Of a stretch of 64,000 nucleotides of DNA, positions 51,183 through 60,121 are shown one piece after another; the first letter of the stretch is position 1; every line of letters starts with the position of its first letter. The stretch comes from Trujillonella endophytica (GTDB lineage Bacteria; Actinomycetota; Actinomycetes; Mycobacteriales; Geodermatophilaceae), in contig NZ_JABGCI010000005.1 of assembly GCF_019799905.1 (NCBI RefSeq), positions 124,001-188,000 of the forward strand, in the 5' to 3' direction. The position numbers were made by a program, and so were the translations under genes. The notes below the pieces were generated by a model. That model was given only the letters and a program-made list of their open reading frames with translations. It did not search any database and was not told the DNA's origin.

Positions 51183-52913
51183 ATGACGACCGACCTGCCC
51201 ACCCTGCCGACCCCGACCCCGACCCCGACCCCCACCCCCGAGGCGGTCCCCCGGCGACGCGCCGCCGCCGCGGTCCCCCGCACACCCGCACCCGCACCGC
51301 GCCGGGGCCTCGGCCGCGGTGTGGTGTCGGCGCTGGCCCAGCCGCGGTCGGTCGCCCGGGAGGCGGCCCACGTCGCGCGGACGACGGGCCGGATCCTGCG
51401 CGGGAACGCCGAGGTCGCCCCCTCGCCGAAGGACAAGCGGTTCGCCGATCCGGCCTGGTCGGGCAACCCGGTCTACCGCCGCTGGGCGCAGCTGTACCTG
51501 ACGACCGCCGAGTCGGCCCACCGGCTGGTCGACGACTACGCGGCCACCGGCGCCGACTGGCGGGAGGTCGAGGAGGCGCGCTTCGTCGCCACCGCCCTGA
51601 TCGCCGCCCTGGCCCCGACGAACACCCTGATCGGCAACCCCGCGGCGCTCAAGCGGGCCCTGGAGACCGGCGGCCGGAGCGTGGTGCGCGGCTTCTCGGC
51701 CATGTGCCGGGACGTCCTGCGCAACGGCGGGCTGCCCACCCAGGTCGACCGCCGGGCCTTCACGGTGGGCGGGGACCTCGCCGTCACCCCCGGGGCCGTC
51801 GTGCACCGGGAGGAGGCCTTCGAGCTGATCCAGTACGCGCCCAGCACGCCGCAGGTGCGCGAACGGCCGCTCGTCGTCGTCCCGCCGCCGATCGGCCGCT
51901 ACTACTTCCTCGACCTGGGCAAGGGGCGGAGCTTCGTCGAGCACGCGGTGAGCCAGGGGATCACCGTGTTCATGGTCAGCTGGCGCAACCCCGCGAAGGA
52001 CCAGGCGCACTGGGACCTGGACACCTACGCCGGCGCCGCGCTGTCGGCGATCGACGTCGCCCGCGAGGTCTCCGGGTCCCCCGACGTGAACACGATGGGC
52101 TTCTGTGCCGGCGGCATCATCATGTCGACGGTGCTCAGCCACCTGGCCGCCCTGGGCGACCGCCGGGTGCACAGCGCCGGCTACGCCGTGACGATGCTCG
52201 ACTTCTCCAGCCCCGCCCCGCTCGGCGCCTTCTCGGCGCCCGCCCTGCTGTCGATGGCGTCGCGCACCTCGCGCAAGCAGGGCGTACTGCCGGCCGCGCG
52301 GCTCGGCGCGATGTTCTCGTGGATGCGCCCCGACGACCTGATCTTCAACTACGTCGTCGACCAGTGGCTCTCGGGCCGGGAGCTGCCCGCCTTCGACATC
52401 CTGGCCTGGAACGCCGACGGGACGAACCTGCCGGCCGCGCTGCATGCCCAGTTCCTGGAGATGTTCCAGCACAACACCCTCGCCGAGCCGGGACGGACGA
52501 CCGTCCTCGGCACCCCGGTCGACCTGTCCGCCGTCGACGTCCCGGTCTTCGTGACCGGTGCCCTCAACGACCACCTCACCCCGTGGAGCGCGTGCTTCCG
52601 GACCACCCAGCTGCTGTCGGGCCCGAGCACCTTCGTGCTCAGCAACGCCGGCCACATCGCCAGCCTGGTCAACCCGCCGGGCAACCCCAAGGCCAGCTAC
52701 CTGACCGGCCCCGAGGCCCGCGACGCCGACACCTGGCGGGCGGGCGCCGAGCGGCGGTCCGGCAGCTGGTGGGAGCCGTGGGCCCAGTGGGTGCTGGAGC
52801 GCTCCGGGGACGAGCGCCCCGCCCCGCGGACCGCGGGGACCGACCACCGCCCCGCGCTGGGCCCCGCCCCGGGCCTGTACGTGCACCAGCCCGCCCGCAC
52901 CGCGGCGATCTGA
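51183..52913 (+). CDS. phaC: Polyhydroxyalkanoate synthase
   Basis: 576 residues from ATG 51183, with CGAGGAGC upstream. The lipase-like box is GFCAGGI with catalytic Cys308, the Asp is in GALNDHLTPW (Asp463), and the His in SNAGHIASLVNPPGNPKA (His491). FIL-type blocks (PPPIGRYYFLDLGKGRSFVE, FMVSWRNPAKDQ) fix it as class I/II PhaC, which joins hydroxyacyl-CoA units to storage polyester on granules. Residues 10-19 are a Thr-Pro repeat. A PHA depolymerase lies 1.1 kb downstream on the same strand. Confidence 0.95.
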   Translation: MTTDLPTLPTPTPTPTPTPEAVPRRRAAAAVPRTPAPAPRRGLGRGVVSALAQPRSVAREAAHVARTTGRILRGNAEVAPSPKDKRFADPAWSGNPVYRRWAQLYLTTAESAHRLVDDYAATGADWREVEEARFVATALIAALAPTNTLIGNPAALKRALETGGRSVVRGFSAMCRDVLRNGGLPTQVDRRAFTVGGDLAVTPGAVVHREEAFELIQYAPSTPQVRERPLVVVPPPIGRYYFLDLGKGRSFVEHAVSQGITVFMVSWRNPAKDQAHWDLDTYAGAALSAIDVAREVSGSPDVNTMGFCAGGIIMSTVLSHLAALGDRRVHSAGYAVTMLDFSSPAPLGAFSAPALLSMASRTSRKQGVLPAARLGAMFSWMRPDDLIFNYVVDQWLSGRELPAFDILAWNADGTNLPAALHAQFLEMFQHNTLAEPGRTTVLGTPVDLSAVDVPVFVTGALNDHLTPWSACFRTTQLLSGPSTFVLSNAGHIASLVNPPGNPKASYLTGPEARDADTWRAGAERRSGSWWEPWAQWVLERSGDERPAPRTAGTDHRPALGPAPGLYVHQPARTAAI

Positions 52914-52917
52914 CGAG

Positions 52918-52947
52918 CCGCCGGCGCGCGTGTCCGCGCGCCGGCGG
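52918..52947 (+). terminator. Hairpin terminator after phaC
   Basis: A perfect 13-bp stem (ccgccggcgcgcg) with a 4-base loop (tgtc) starts five bases after the stop of phaC and ends 14 bases before the next start codon, so the downstream gene may have its own promoter or be reached by read-through. Confidence 0.7.
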
Positions 52948-52961
52948 GGAACCCAGGCGGC

Positions 52962-53960
52962 ATGGCTCGAGGCAGGGAGCGGCCCTCCGAGGACGACGGC
53001 CGCGCACCGGCCGGGACCGGATCGGACCAGGACGCGTCGGCGCCGCACCGCATCCGGGCCGCCGGCTGGCGCCGGGTGCTGCGCCGGGCCGTGCGGCACG
53101 TGCTGAGCGACCGGCTCCAGGTGGCCAGCGCCGGCATCTCGTTCTTCGCGATCCTGTCGGTCGCGCCGGTGCTGGTGACGGCCCTGTCGGTGTACGGCGC
53201 GCTGAACACGCCCGAGCAGGCCCTGGCGCAGCTGTCGGACCTGGCCGACTCGCTCCCCGACCAGCTCGAGCCGGTGGTCGCCGACCAGCTCACGACCATC
53301 ACGACGGCCTCGGGCCAGGTGCTGACCTGGCGCGGCATCAGCGGCCTCGTCGTCGCCCTGTGGACGGCGACCACCGCCGCCACCTACCTCGTCGACGCGC
53401 TCACGCTGGCCTACCGCGAGACCGAGACGCGGGGCTTCCTGCGGCGCAGCGGGATCGGCCTGCTCCTCGTGCTCGCCGTGGCGCTGCTGCTGGGCGCGGT
53501 GATCGCGGTCGCCGGGCTCGCGTCGCGCGCCGTGGACGCGGCGCCGGACGCGGTGCGGGCGGCGGCGCGGGTGCTCGCCTGGCCGGCCCTCGCGGCGGTC
53601 ATGGCCGGCGCCCTGGCGCTCCTCTACCGGTACGCGCCCGACCGGCGCGACGCCCGCTGGCGGTGGATCAGTCCCGGAGCGGGCATCGCGACCCTGCTGT
53701 GGCTCGGCTCGTCGATGCTGCTCCTGGCCTACGTGCAGAGCCTGGGCAACTACGAGTCCACCTACGGCTCGCTGGCCGGGGTCGCGATCAGCATGTTCTG
53801 GCTCTGGCTGACCGTCTTCCTCGTCATCGTGGGCGCGGCCGTCAACGCCGAGACCGAGCGGGAGACGGTGCGGGACTCGACGGTCGGGCCGGAGCAGCCG
53901 ATCGGCGAGCGGGGTGCCGTCGTGGCCGACAGCGCGCCGCCGTACGCGGAGGACACCTGA
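52962..53960 (+). CDS. YihY/BrkB-family inner membrane protein
   Basis: 332 residues from ATG 52962. It opens with a charged cytoplasmic 35 residues, then about six membrane helices. Family marks are VASAGISFFAILSVAPVLVT, VALWTATTAATYLVDALTLA, YRYAPDRRDARWRWISPGAG and LGNYESTYGSLAGVAISMFW. YihY proteins are of unknown role (once thought to be ribonuclease BN). It is set between the synthase and the depolymerase of polyhydroxyalkanoate, an order that may be chance. Confidence 0.93.
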   Translation: MARGRERPSEDDGRAPAGTGSDQDASAPHRIRAAGWRRVLRRAVRHVLSDRLQVASAGISFFAILSVAPVLVTALSVYGALNTPEQALAQLSDLADSLPDQLEPVVADQLTTITTASGQVLTWRGISGLVVALWTATTAATYLVDALTLAYRETETRGFLRRSGIGLLLVLAVALLLGAVIAVAGLASRAVDAAPDAVRAAARVLAWPALAAVMAGALALLYRYAPDRRDARWRWISPGAGIATLLWLGSSMLLLAYVQSLGNYESTYGSLAGVAISMFWLWLTVFLVIVGAAVNAETERETVRDSTVGPEQPIGERGAVVADSAPPYAEDT

Positions 53961-54063
53961 TCACGACGCTCTCTCGTTGCCGCGCGCCGCCCGCGTCCGC
54001 CGGTTACCGTCGAGTAGTAATCGGGATCACACCCACCAGCGACACCGAGGACGGACCGACGCG

Positions 54064-55305
54064 ATGCTGTACCAGGCCTACGAGCTGCACCGACGGGCGA
54101 GCAGCCCCCTCCGGAGGGCGTCCCGGCTCACCGCGCGGGCCCTCGGGGCGCTGCCGGCGCCCGTGCCCGGCCGGCCACCCCTGCGCCGCGTCCGTGCCGC
54201 CTGCGAGATCCTCGCGCACGCCGCGCCCACGCACTCCCGGCCCGAGTGGGGCATCGACGAGGTCGTCGTCGGCGGCCGCACCGTGCAGGTGGTGCCGCGG
54301 GCGGCGCTGCGCACCCCGTTCGCGACGCTCCGGCACTTCGACCGGCCGGCGGTGACCGGCCAGCCGCGCGTGCTGCTGGTCGGGCCGATGTCCGGCCACT
54401 TCACCACGCTCCTGCGGCCCACGGTGCGGACGCTGCTCGCCGACCACGACGTCTACGCGCTGGACTGGGAGAACGCCCGCGACATCCCGGTGGAGCACGG
54501 GCCGTTCGGCCTCGACGAGTACGTCGACCACGTCCTGCAGGCGCTGCGGCACCTGGGCCCGGACACCCACGTCGTCGCCGTCTGCCAGCCCGCCGTCCCG
54601 GTGCTCGCGGCGGTGGCGCTCCTCGCCGCCGACGACGACCCCGTGCAGCCCCCCACGCTGACGCTGATGGCCGGCCCGGTGGACACCCGGGTCAACCCCG
54701 GCCCGGTGAACGAGATGGCGAGCCGCCGGTCGGTGTCGTCCTTCGAGCGCTGGGTCGTCCAGACCGTGCCGGCCCCCCACCCCGGCGCCGGCCGGCGGGT
54801 GTACCCCGGCGTCACCCAGCTGACGGCGTTCATGTCCCTGGACCCCAGGCGGCACCTGAGGGCCCACCTCGGTCTCTACCGGGCGCTGGTCGACGGCGAC
54901 GCGGAGTCCGCGGAGCGTACCCGGGCCTTCTACGACGAGTACGGCGCGGTCATGGACGTGCCGGCGGAGTTCTACCTGGAGACCCTGGCGCGCGTCTTCA
55001 TGGACCAGCACCTGGCCACCGGCCGCTACACGTACCGGGGCCGGCCGGTGGACCCCGCCGCGATCACCCGGACGGCGCTGCTCACGGTCGAGGGCGGCAA
55101 GGACGAGATGTGCACCCCCGGCCAGACCCGCGCCGCGCACGACCTGTGCACCGGCATCCCGGCGGACCGCAGGAAGCACCACCTGCAGCCCGGGGTCGGC
55201 CACTACGGCGTCTTCAGCGGCTCGGGCTGGGCCACCGGGATCTACCCCGTGCTGCGGGACTTCGTCGCCGCGCACGAGCGGGCCGGGGCGGTCGCCGCGC
55301 GCTAG
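54064..55305 (+). CDS. phaZ: Intracellular polyhydroxyalkanoate depolymerase
   Basis: 413 residues from ATG 54064. The alpha/beta-hydrolase has the Cys-containing nucleophile elbow VCQPAVPVLAAVALLA, the pattern known for bacterial intracellular PHB depolymerases, and the conserved blocks RVLLVGPMSGHFTTLLRPTV, VYALDWENARDIPV, LTLMAGPVDTRVNPGPVNEM and GVGHYGVFSGSGW. It releases hydroxyacids from storage granules. Together with phaC it gives a complete make-and-use pair for storage polymer. A TAGTAAT sequence about 35 bases upstream is a possible promoter element. Confidence 0.93.
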   Translation: MLYQAYELHRRASSPLRRASRLTARALGALPAPVPGRPPLRRVRAACEILAHAAPTHSRPEWGIDEVVVGGRTVQVVPRAALRTPFATLRHFDRPAVTGQPRVLLVGPMSGHFTTLLRPTVRTLLADHDVYALDWENARDIPVEHGPFGLDEYVDHVLQALRHLGPDTHVVAVCQPAVPVLAAVALLAADDDPVQPPTLTLMAGPVDTRVNPGPVNEMASRRSVSSFERWVVQTVPAPHPGAGRRVYPGVTQLTAFMSLDPRRHLRAHLGLYRALVDGDAESAERTRAFYDEYGAVMDVPAEFYLETLARVFMDQHLATGRYTYRGRPVDPAAITRTALLTVEGGKDEMCTPGQTRAAHDLCTGIPADRRKHHLQPGVGHYGVFSGSGWATGIYPVLRDFVAAHERAGAVAAR

Positions 55306-55352
55306 GCCCACCGGGCCGGGCGCCGGTCGGTGCCCGCTGCGACGATGACGGC

Positions 55353-56897
55353 GTGCTGTTCGCCGAGGTCGTCGCCGCGTCCGCCGCGGTCGCGGCCACC
55401 CGCTCCCGCACGGCCAAGACCGCGGCGATCGCGCAGCTGCTGCGGGCGTGCGACCCCGACGAGGTGGCGCCGGTCGCCGCCTGGCTGGCCGGCGAGCCCC
55501 GGCAGGGGCGGCTGGGTCTGGGCTGGCGGACGCTCACCCGGACCGCGCACGCCGCCGCCGCGGAGCCGGGCCTCACCGTGGGCGCGGTCGACGCCGCGCT
55601 GACCGAGCTGGCCGGCACCCAGGGCGCGGGCTCCGTCGCCCGCCGGGACGCCGTGCTCGCCGGGCTGCTGGGCGCGGCCACGGCGGAGGAGCAGCGCTTC
55701 CTGCTCCGGCTGCTGACCGGCGAGCTGCGCCAGGGCGCGCTCGAGGGGGTGCTGCTCGACGCGGTCGCGGCGGCGGCGGAGGTGCCCGCCGCCACCGTCC
55801 GGCGGGCGGCGATGCTCGCCGGCAGCGTGCCCGCGACCGCGGCGACCGCCCTGGCCGGCGGCGCCCCGGCACTGGAGGCCGAGACGCTCCGGGTCGGCCG
55901 GCCGGTGCGGCCGATGCTGGCCAGCCCCGGCTCGTCGCTGGAGGCCGCGCTCGCCGACCTCGGCAGCGACGTGACCGTCGAGCACAAGCTGGACGGCGCG
56001 CGGATCCAGGTACACCGCGACGGCGACGACGTCCGGGTCTGGACGCGCACGCTGCGCGAGGTGACCGACGGCGTGCCCGAGCTGGTCGAGCGCATCCGGG
56101 CGCTGCCGTGCTCCACCGCCGTCCTCGACGGGGAGACCCTCGCCCTGGACGACGACGGCCGTCCGCGCGCGTTCCAGGACACGATGAGCCGCTTCGGCAG
56201 CGACGGGCCGGGGAGCGACGAGGACGCCGCGGTCCTGCTGTCGCCGTTCCTGTTCGACGTCCTGCACCTCGACGGGCGCGACCTGCTCGACGAGCCGCTG
56301 TCGGTCCGGCTCGACGCGCTGGCCGGGCTGCTGGCCGCCGAGGAGCACGCCCCGCTGCGGATGCCCGGGGTCCGCTCCCCCACCCCCGAGCAGGCCGCCG
56401 CCGTGCTCGACGCGGCGCTGGCGGCCGGGCACGAGGGCGTCGTCGTCAAGGCACTGGACGCGCCCTACGCCGCCGGCCGGCGCGGGCGGTCCTGGCAGAA
56501 GGTGAAGCCGGTGCACACCCTCGACCTCGTCGTCATCGGCGCGGAGTGGGGATACGGGCGGCGGACCGGCTCGCTGTCGAACATCCACCTCGCCGCCCGC
56601 GACCCCGGCGGCGGCGCGCCGGTCATGGTCGGCAAGACCTTCAAGGGCATGACCGACGAGCTGCTGGCCTGGCAGACGGCGACCTTCCCGCAGCACGCCG
56701 AGGGCGAGGAGCCCTGGGGGTTACGGCTGCGCCCGGAGCTCGTGGTCGAGGTCGCCGTCGACGGCGCGCAGCGCAGCAGCCGCTACCGGGGCGGCGTCGC
56801 GCTGCGCTTCGCCCGGGTCCTCCGCTACCGGCCGGACAAGACGTCAGCCGAGGCCGACACGGTCGACGCCGTCCGCGCCCTGCTCGCCGGCGGCTGA
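55353..56897 (+). CDS. lig: ATP-dependent DNA ligase (LigB type)
   Basis: 514 residues from GTG 55353. Motif I is EHKLDGARI with the adenylated Lys212, motif III is VLSPFLFDVLHLDG, motif IV GHEGVVVKALDAPYAAGRR, and motif V WQKVKPVHTLDLVVIGAEWG. The N-terminal 200 residues form a DNA-binding domain as in Mycobacterium LigB. ATP-dependent ligases of this kind act in repair alongside the NAD-dependent LigA. The 3' end overlaps a convergent membrane-protein gene by 54 bases. GACGAT six bases before GTG hints at leaderless expression. Confidence 0.95.
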   Translation: MLFAEVVAASAAVAATRSRTAKTAAIAQLLRACDPDEVAPVAAWLAGEPRQGRLGLGWRTLTRTAHAAAAEPGLTVGAVDAALTELAGTQGAGSVARRDAVLAGLLGAATAEEQRFLLRLLTGELRQGALEGVLLDAVAAAAEVPAATVRRAAMLAGSVPATAATALAGGAPALEAETLRVGRPVRPMLASPGSSLEAALADLGSDVTVEHKLDGARIQVHRDGDDVRVWTRTLREVTDGVPELVERIRALPCSTAVLDGETLALDDDGRPRAFQDTMSRFGSDGPGSDEDAAVLLSPFLFDVLHLDGRDLLDEPLSVRLDALAGLLAAEEHAPLRMPGVRSPTPEQAAAVLDAALAAGHEGVVVKALDAPYAAGRRGRSWQKVKPVHTLDLVVIGAEWGYGRRTGSLSNIHLAARDPGGGAPVMVGKTFKGMTDELLAWQTATFPQHAEGEEPWGLRLRPELVVEVAVDGAQRSSRYRGGVALRFARVLRYRPDKTSAEADTVDAVRALLAGG

Positions 56898-57323
56898 GGA
56901 GCCGCGGCCCCGGCGCCGGACCAGCCCGGCCGCGCGCCGGCCCACCTGCCGGACCCGAGCCGGCCGCGCCGGCCGCCGGCTGCTCCGTGGTCGCCGGGCC
57001 ACGCCCTCCCCCGTCGGCCGACGCGGCACCGCGGGGAGATGGGCCCGCGCCCGGTGTCCGGCCGAGCCCAGCGCGGCGGCCGCCGCCCGCAGCGGCGGAC
57101 CGAGCGACGCGGCGCCGTCCACGACCCCGGCCCTCGTCCGCGCGAGCAGGGCGCGGACGCGGCCGGGCTCCGCCCGGACGTCCCCCGGCTCGGGAGGACG
57201 CCGGGGCCGGCGCGCCAGCGACTCCCGCTCCCAGCGCGCCGTCGTCCTGCGGCCCATGGCGACCACCAACACCGTGGCGGCCAGGAAACCCATGCCCGTG
57301 AGGGCCAACCACTCCACGGCCAC
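56844..57323 (-). CDS. Hypothetical membrane protein with basic tail
   Basis: 159 residues from GTG 57323. The N-terminal transmembrane segment (WLALTGMGFLAATVLVVAMG) is followed by an Arg/Pro-rich tail likely to be cytoplasmic and disordered. Its 3' end overlaps the convergent ligase gene by 54 bases. Start sites at 57323 or 57317 are both GTG. The long Arg-rich tail could be partly spurious, and the true stop may differ, but the hydrophobic N-terminus argues that the gene is real. Confidence 0.5.
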   Translation of the reverse strand: MAVEWLALTGMGFLAATVLVVAMGRRTTARWERESLARRPRRPPEPGDVRAEPGRVRALLARTRAGVVDGAASLGPPLRAAAAALGSAGHRARAHLPAVPRRPTGEGVARRPRSSRRPARPARVRQVGRRAAGLVRRRGRGSSAAGEQGADGVDRVGLG

Positions 57324-57570
57324 CCCCGATCCACCCGCGGGGCCCGGGCGTCGTCATCGGTGCCCGGTACCGGGACGATCCCGGTCCGGGCCCAGGCGGG
57401 GCAAGTCACCGGGGAGCGGGTGCCCGAACCGTTACCGGACACGCCGCGCGCGAGGCAGACTCCCCGTCCGCCCGCGGCCGGGCGGGTCGTCGGCGCAGGC
57501 ACCTGGGCCCCCGGCGACCGCCCGGCCGTGCTGTGCTCTCCCCACCACCCCCGTGGAGAGGAGCACCGGC

Positions 57571-57945
57571 ATGCCCGTCCAGCTGAACCACACGATCGTC
57601 GCTGCCAGGGACAAGCGACGCTCCGCGGCGTTCCTCGCGGAGGTCCTCGGCCGGCCGGCCCCCACGACGTTCGGCCCGTTCGCGGTCGTGGAGCTCGACA
57701 ACGGCGTCTCCCTCGACTTCATGGAGGAGGAGACCGTCTCCCCGCGTCACTACGCGTTCCTCGTCGGCGAGGAGGACTTCGACGCGATCCTGGGCCGCAT
57801 CCGTGCGCGGGGTCTGCCGTTCTGGGCCGACCCTGGCCGGCGCCGGCCGGGCGAGATCAACACCGCCGACGGCGGACGCGGCGTCTACTGGGCCGACCCC
57901 GACGGTCACTGGCTCGAGATCATCACCCGGCCGTACGGCGGCTGA
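57571..57945 (+). CDS. VOC-family protein
   Basis: 124 residues from ATG 57571, with AGGAG upstream. The vicinal oxygen chelate fold is seen in LNHTIVAARDKRRSAAFLAE, PFAVVELDNGVSLDFMEEE, RHYAFLVGEEDFDAIL and GGRGVYWADPDGHWLEIIT. His7 (LNHTI), His79-like (RHYAF) and Glu near the end (LEIIT) could be metal ligands. Function is unknown. It is convergent with the LLM oxidoreductase, 39 bases apart. Confidence 0.88.
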   Translation: MPVQLNHTIVAARDKRRSAAFLAEVLGRPAPTTFGPFAVVELDNGVSLDFMEEETVSPRHYAFLVGEEDFDAILGRIRARGLPFWADPGRRRPGEINTADGGRGVYWADPDGHWLEIITRPYGG

Positions 57946-57984
57946 GGCCGCCTCCCGGAGGCCGCCCCGCCGTCGTCCGCGGGC

Positions 57985-59013
57985 TCAGCCCCCGGCGACG
58001 CGGGGGGCGACCTCGGTGCCGAGCAGCTCGATGCCCCGCAGCAGGTCGGCGTGTGCCAGCCGCGGGTTGGTCATCTGGATCGACACCCGCTCGACGCCGC
58101 CGAGCTGCTCGGAGACCCGGCGGAGCTTGGTGGCCACCGTCTCGGGGTCGCCCATGAAGAACGCGCCGTCCGGTCCGCTGGTGGCGTCGAACTGGCGGCG
58201 GGTCGGCGGGGCGAACCCGCGCTCGGCCGAGACCTTGGTGAACATCTCGTGCCAGCCCGGGTAGATCGTGTCGGCCGCTGCCCGCGTGCTCTCGGCGACG
58301 AACCCGAACACGTGCAGCCCGACGCGCAGCCGCTCCGGCGGGTGCCCGGCCTGCGCGCCGGCGCGGCGGTAGAGGTCGACCAGCGGGGCGAACTGGCGGG
58401 GCTCGCCGCCGATGATCGCGATCATGAGCGGCAGGCCGAGCAGCCCGGCGCGGACGAACGACTCGGGCGTCCCGCCGACGCCGACCCAGATCGGCAGCGG
58501 GTCCTGCACCGGCCGCGGGTAGACGCCCTGGCCGGTCAGCGGCGGGCGGTGCCGGCCGGACCACGTCACGTGCTCGGACTCGCGGATGCGCAGGAGCAGG
58601 TCGAGCTTCTCCTCGAACAGCTCGTCGTAGTCACCGAGGGAGAGCCCGAACAGCGGGAAGGCCTCGGTGAACGAGCCGCGGCCGACCACCAGGTCGATGC
58701 GCCCCTTCGAGATGAGGTCCAGGGTGGCGAACTGCTGGAACACCCGGACCGGGTCGGCGGCGCTCAGGACGGCGACCGCGCTGCCCAGCCGGATCCGCTC
58801 CGTGCGGGCCGCGGCGGCGGCGAGGATCACCGGCGGAGCCGAGTCGTAGTACTCGGGCCGGTGGTGCTCGCCGATCCCGAAGGAGTACAGCCCGACGCGG
58901 TCGGCGGTCTCGATCTCCTCCAGCAGGTCCGCGAGCCGCTCCTCGGGGCCGATCTGCCGGCCGGTGGCCGGGTCGGTCACCGCCGCGACGAAGCTGTCGA
59001 TCCCGACGTGCAC
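57985..59013 (-). CDS. LLM-class flavin-dependent oxidoreductase
   Basis: 342 residues from GTG 59013, with GGGAGG upstream. Luciferase-like monooxygenase marks are FGIGEHHRPEYYDSAPPVIL, RIRLGSAVAVLSAADPVRVF, GRIDLVVGRGSFTEAFPLFG and LPIWVGVGGTPESFVRAGLL. These enzymes use FMN or F420 with reduced cofactor to oxidise or reduce small molecules. GEHH and the form of the C-terminus resemble the FMN group. No specific substrate is given by neighbours. Confidence 0.92.
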   Translation of the reverse strand: MHVGIDSFVAAVTDPATGRQIGPEERLADLLEEIETADRVGLYSFGIGEHHRPEYYDSAPPVILAAAAARTERIRLGSAVAVLSAADPVRVFQQFATLDLISKGRIDLVVGRGSFTEAFPLFGLSLGDYDELFEEKLDLLLRIRESEHVTWSGRHRPPLTGQGVYPRPVQDPLPIWVGVGGTPESFVRAGLLGLPLMIAIIGGEPRQFAPLVDLYRRAGAQAGHPPERLRVGLHVFGFVAESTRAAADTIYPGWHEMFTKVSAERGFAPPTRRQFDATSGPDGAFFMGDPETVATKLRRVSEQLGGVERVSIQMTNPRLAHADLLRGIELLGTEVAPRVAGG

Positions 59014-59076
59014 GGCGGTCCTCCCGGATCCGGTCGGCGCCGACGGTCGTCAAGCGCTCAACGAGCAGTCAACCAC

Positions 59077-59868
59077 TCACGGCCCACCCAGCCAGTCGAC
59101 GGCCTCGCGGGCGACCTCGGGCGGGACGACGTGCGGTCCGTCGAACTCCCGGTAGGTGACGTCGTACCCGTCGTCCCGGAGCGCGGGGACGATCTCGCGG
59201 CTGGTCGCGTCGATGGGCAGGACGTCGTCGCCGGTGCCGTGCGCCACGAAGACGGCCGGCCTCCCCTGCGGCGGTGCCGATGGCACGAAACCGGGTGAGA
59301 AGGCGATCACCCGGCCGAAGAGGTCCCCGTTGGCCAGCCCGAGGCCGAGGGCGTAGGACGCGCCGTCGGAGAACCCCGCGACGGCGAGGCGGCCGGGATC
59401 CACGGCGAAGGCCGCGAACACCGACGACAGGGCACGGTCGATCACCTCGACGTCGGGCCCGTGGCCGCCGCGGATCGCGTCCCAGGTCCGTCCGCGGGAG
59501 GCCGGGGCCAGGAGCAGCAGTCCGCGCTCGTCGGCCAGGCCCAGCAGCGGGGCCAGCCCGCCCTGCGCGTCCCCGTTGGCACCGTGCAGCGACAGGACCA
59601 GCGCCGGGGCCGGCCCCAGGCCGGGGGGGACGTGCAGCACCGTGTCCCGCTCCGGCGCGAGCCCGAGCGCATGGGTGCCCGGTGAGGTCGGGATGGGCAC
59701 CGGCGGGTCCGCCCCAGGGTCGCCGGGCCGGGCCGACAGGCGCGCCGCGGTGTCGTCTCCCCCTCCGGTCCTGCCGGTCGACGGGTCCCCACCGCAGGCG
59801 GAGGCCAGCCCGGCCAGGCCCAGGGCACCGGCCGCCGCGAGCACCTCGCGGCGGGTCGCCGTCCGCAC
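59077..59868 (-). CDS. Tat-exported lipoprotein esterase (alpha/beta hydrolase)
   Basis: 263 residues from GTG 59868. A twin-Arg signal (RREVLAAAGALGLAGLASAC) carries a lipobox ending in ASAC, so it should be exported folded and lipidated. The hydrolase core shows LSLHGANGDAQGG, the nucleophile elbow VAGFSDGASYAL, HGTGDDVLPID and the His in DGPHVVPPE. It resembles LpqC/polyhydroxybutyrate-type esterases. Its start is 13 bases after the stop of a 26-codon ORF on the same strand, suggesting a two-cistron transcript. Confidence 0.88.
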   Translation of the reverse strand: MRTATRREVLAAAGALGLAGLASACGGDPSTGRTGGGDDTAARLSARPGDPGADPPVPIPTSPGTHALGLAPERDTVLHVPPGLGPAPALVLSLHGANGDAQGGLAPLLGLADERGLLLLAPASRGRTWDAIRGGHGPDVEVIDRALSSVFAAFAVDPGRLAVAGFSDGASYALGLGLANGDLFGRVIAFSPGFVPSAPPQGRPAVFVAHGTGDDVLPIDATSREIVPALRDDGYDVTYREFDGPHVVPPEVAREAVDWLGGP

Positions 59869-59881
59869 GCCGTCCGTCGGC

Positions 59882-59962
59882 TCACTCCTCCGGCGTGGCG
59901 CCCACGGCCTCGTGCACCGGGGTCTCGCTGCCGGGCCGGGCGGTGCGGTCGGGCTCGCTCAT
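59882..59962 (-). CDS. 26-residue ORF upstream of the esterase gene
   Basis: ATG at 59962, six bases after GGGAGG, opens a 26-codon frame (MSEPDRTARPGSETPVHEAV and onward) that stops 13 bases before the esterase GTG. The strong SD and tight spacing suggest it is translated. The peptide is acidic and Pro-rich, without hydrophobic part, so it may be a leader peptide that feeds ribosomes to the esterase gene or a tiny protein of its own. It could still be a chance frame. Confidence 0.45.
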   Translation of the reverse strand: MSEPDRTARPGSETPVHEAVGATPEE

Positions 59963-60121
59963 CGGGTGCCTCCCACCGGGCGGGCGTGGCTGGTCCGCCC
60001 CGGGGACAGGTGCCCAGCGAGGGGCCGTGGGACACCCGCGGAGCCCGTCCGCCCCGCCCGCCGACGGCGCAGGCAGGGGTGCCAGGCTGTCGCGTCGACC
60101 CCGATCCCCGAGGAGCAGCAG

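Noticed and set aside
51205..51245. Short CCGACC/CCCACC repeat as a regulatory element
   Set aside because: It is inside phaC and simply encodes a Thr-Pro run.
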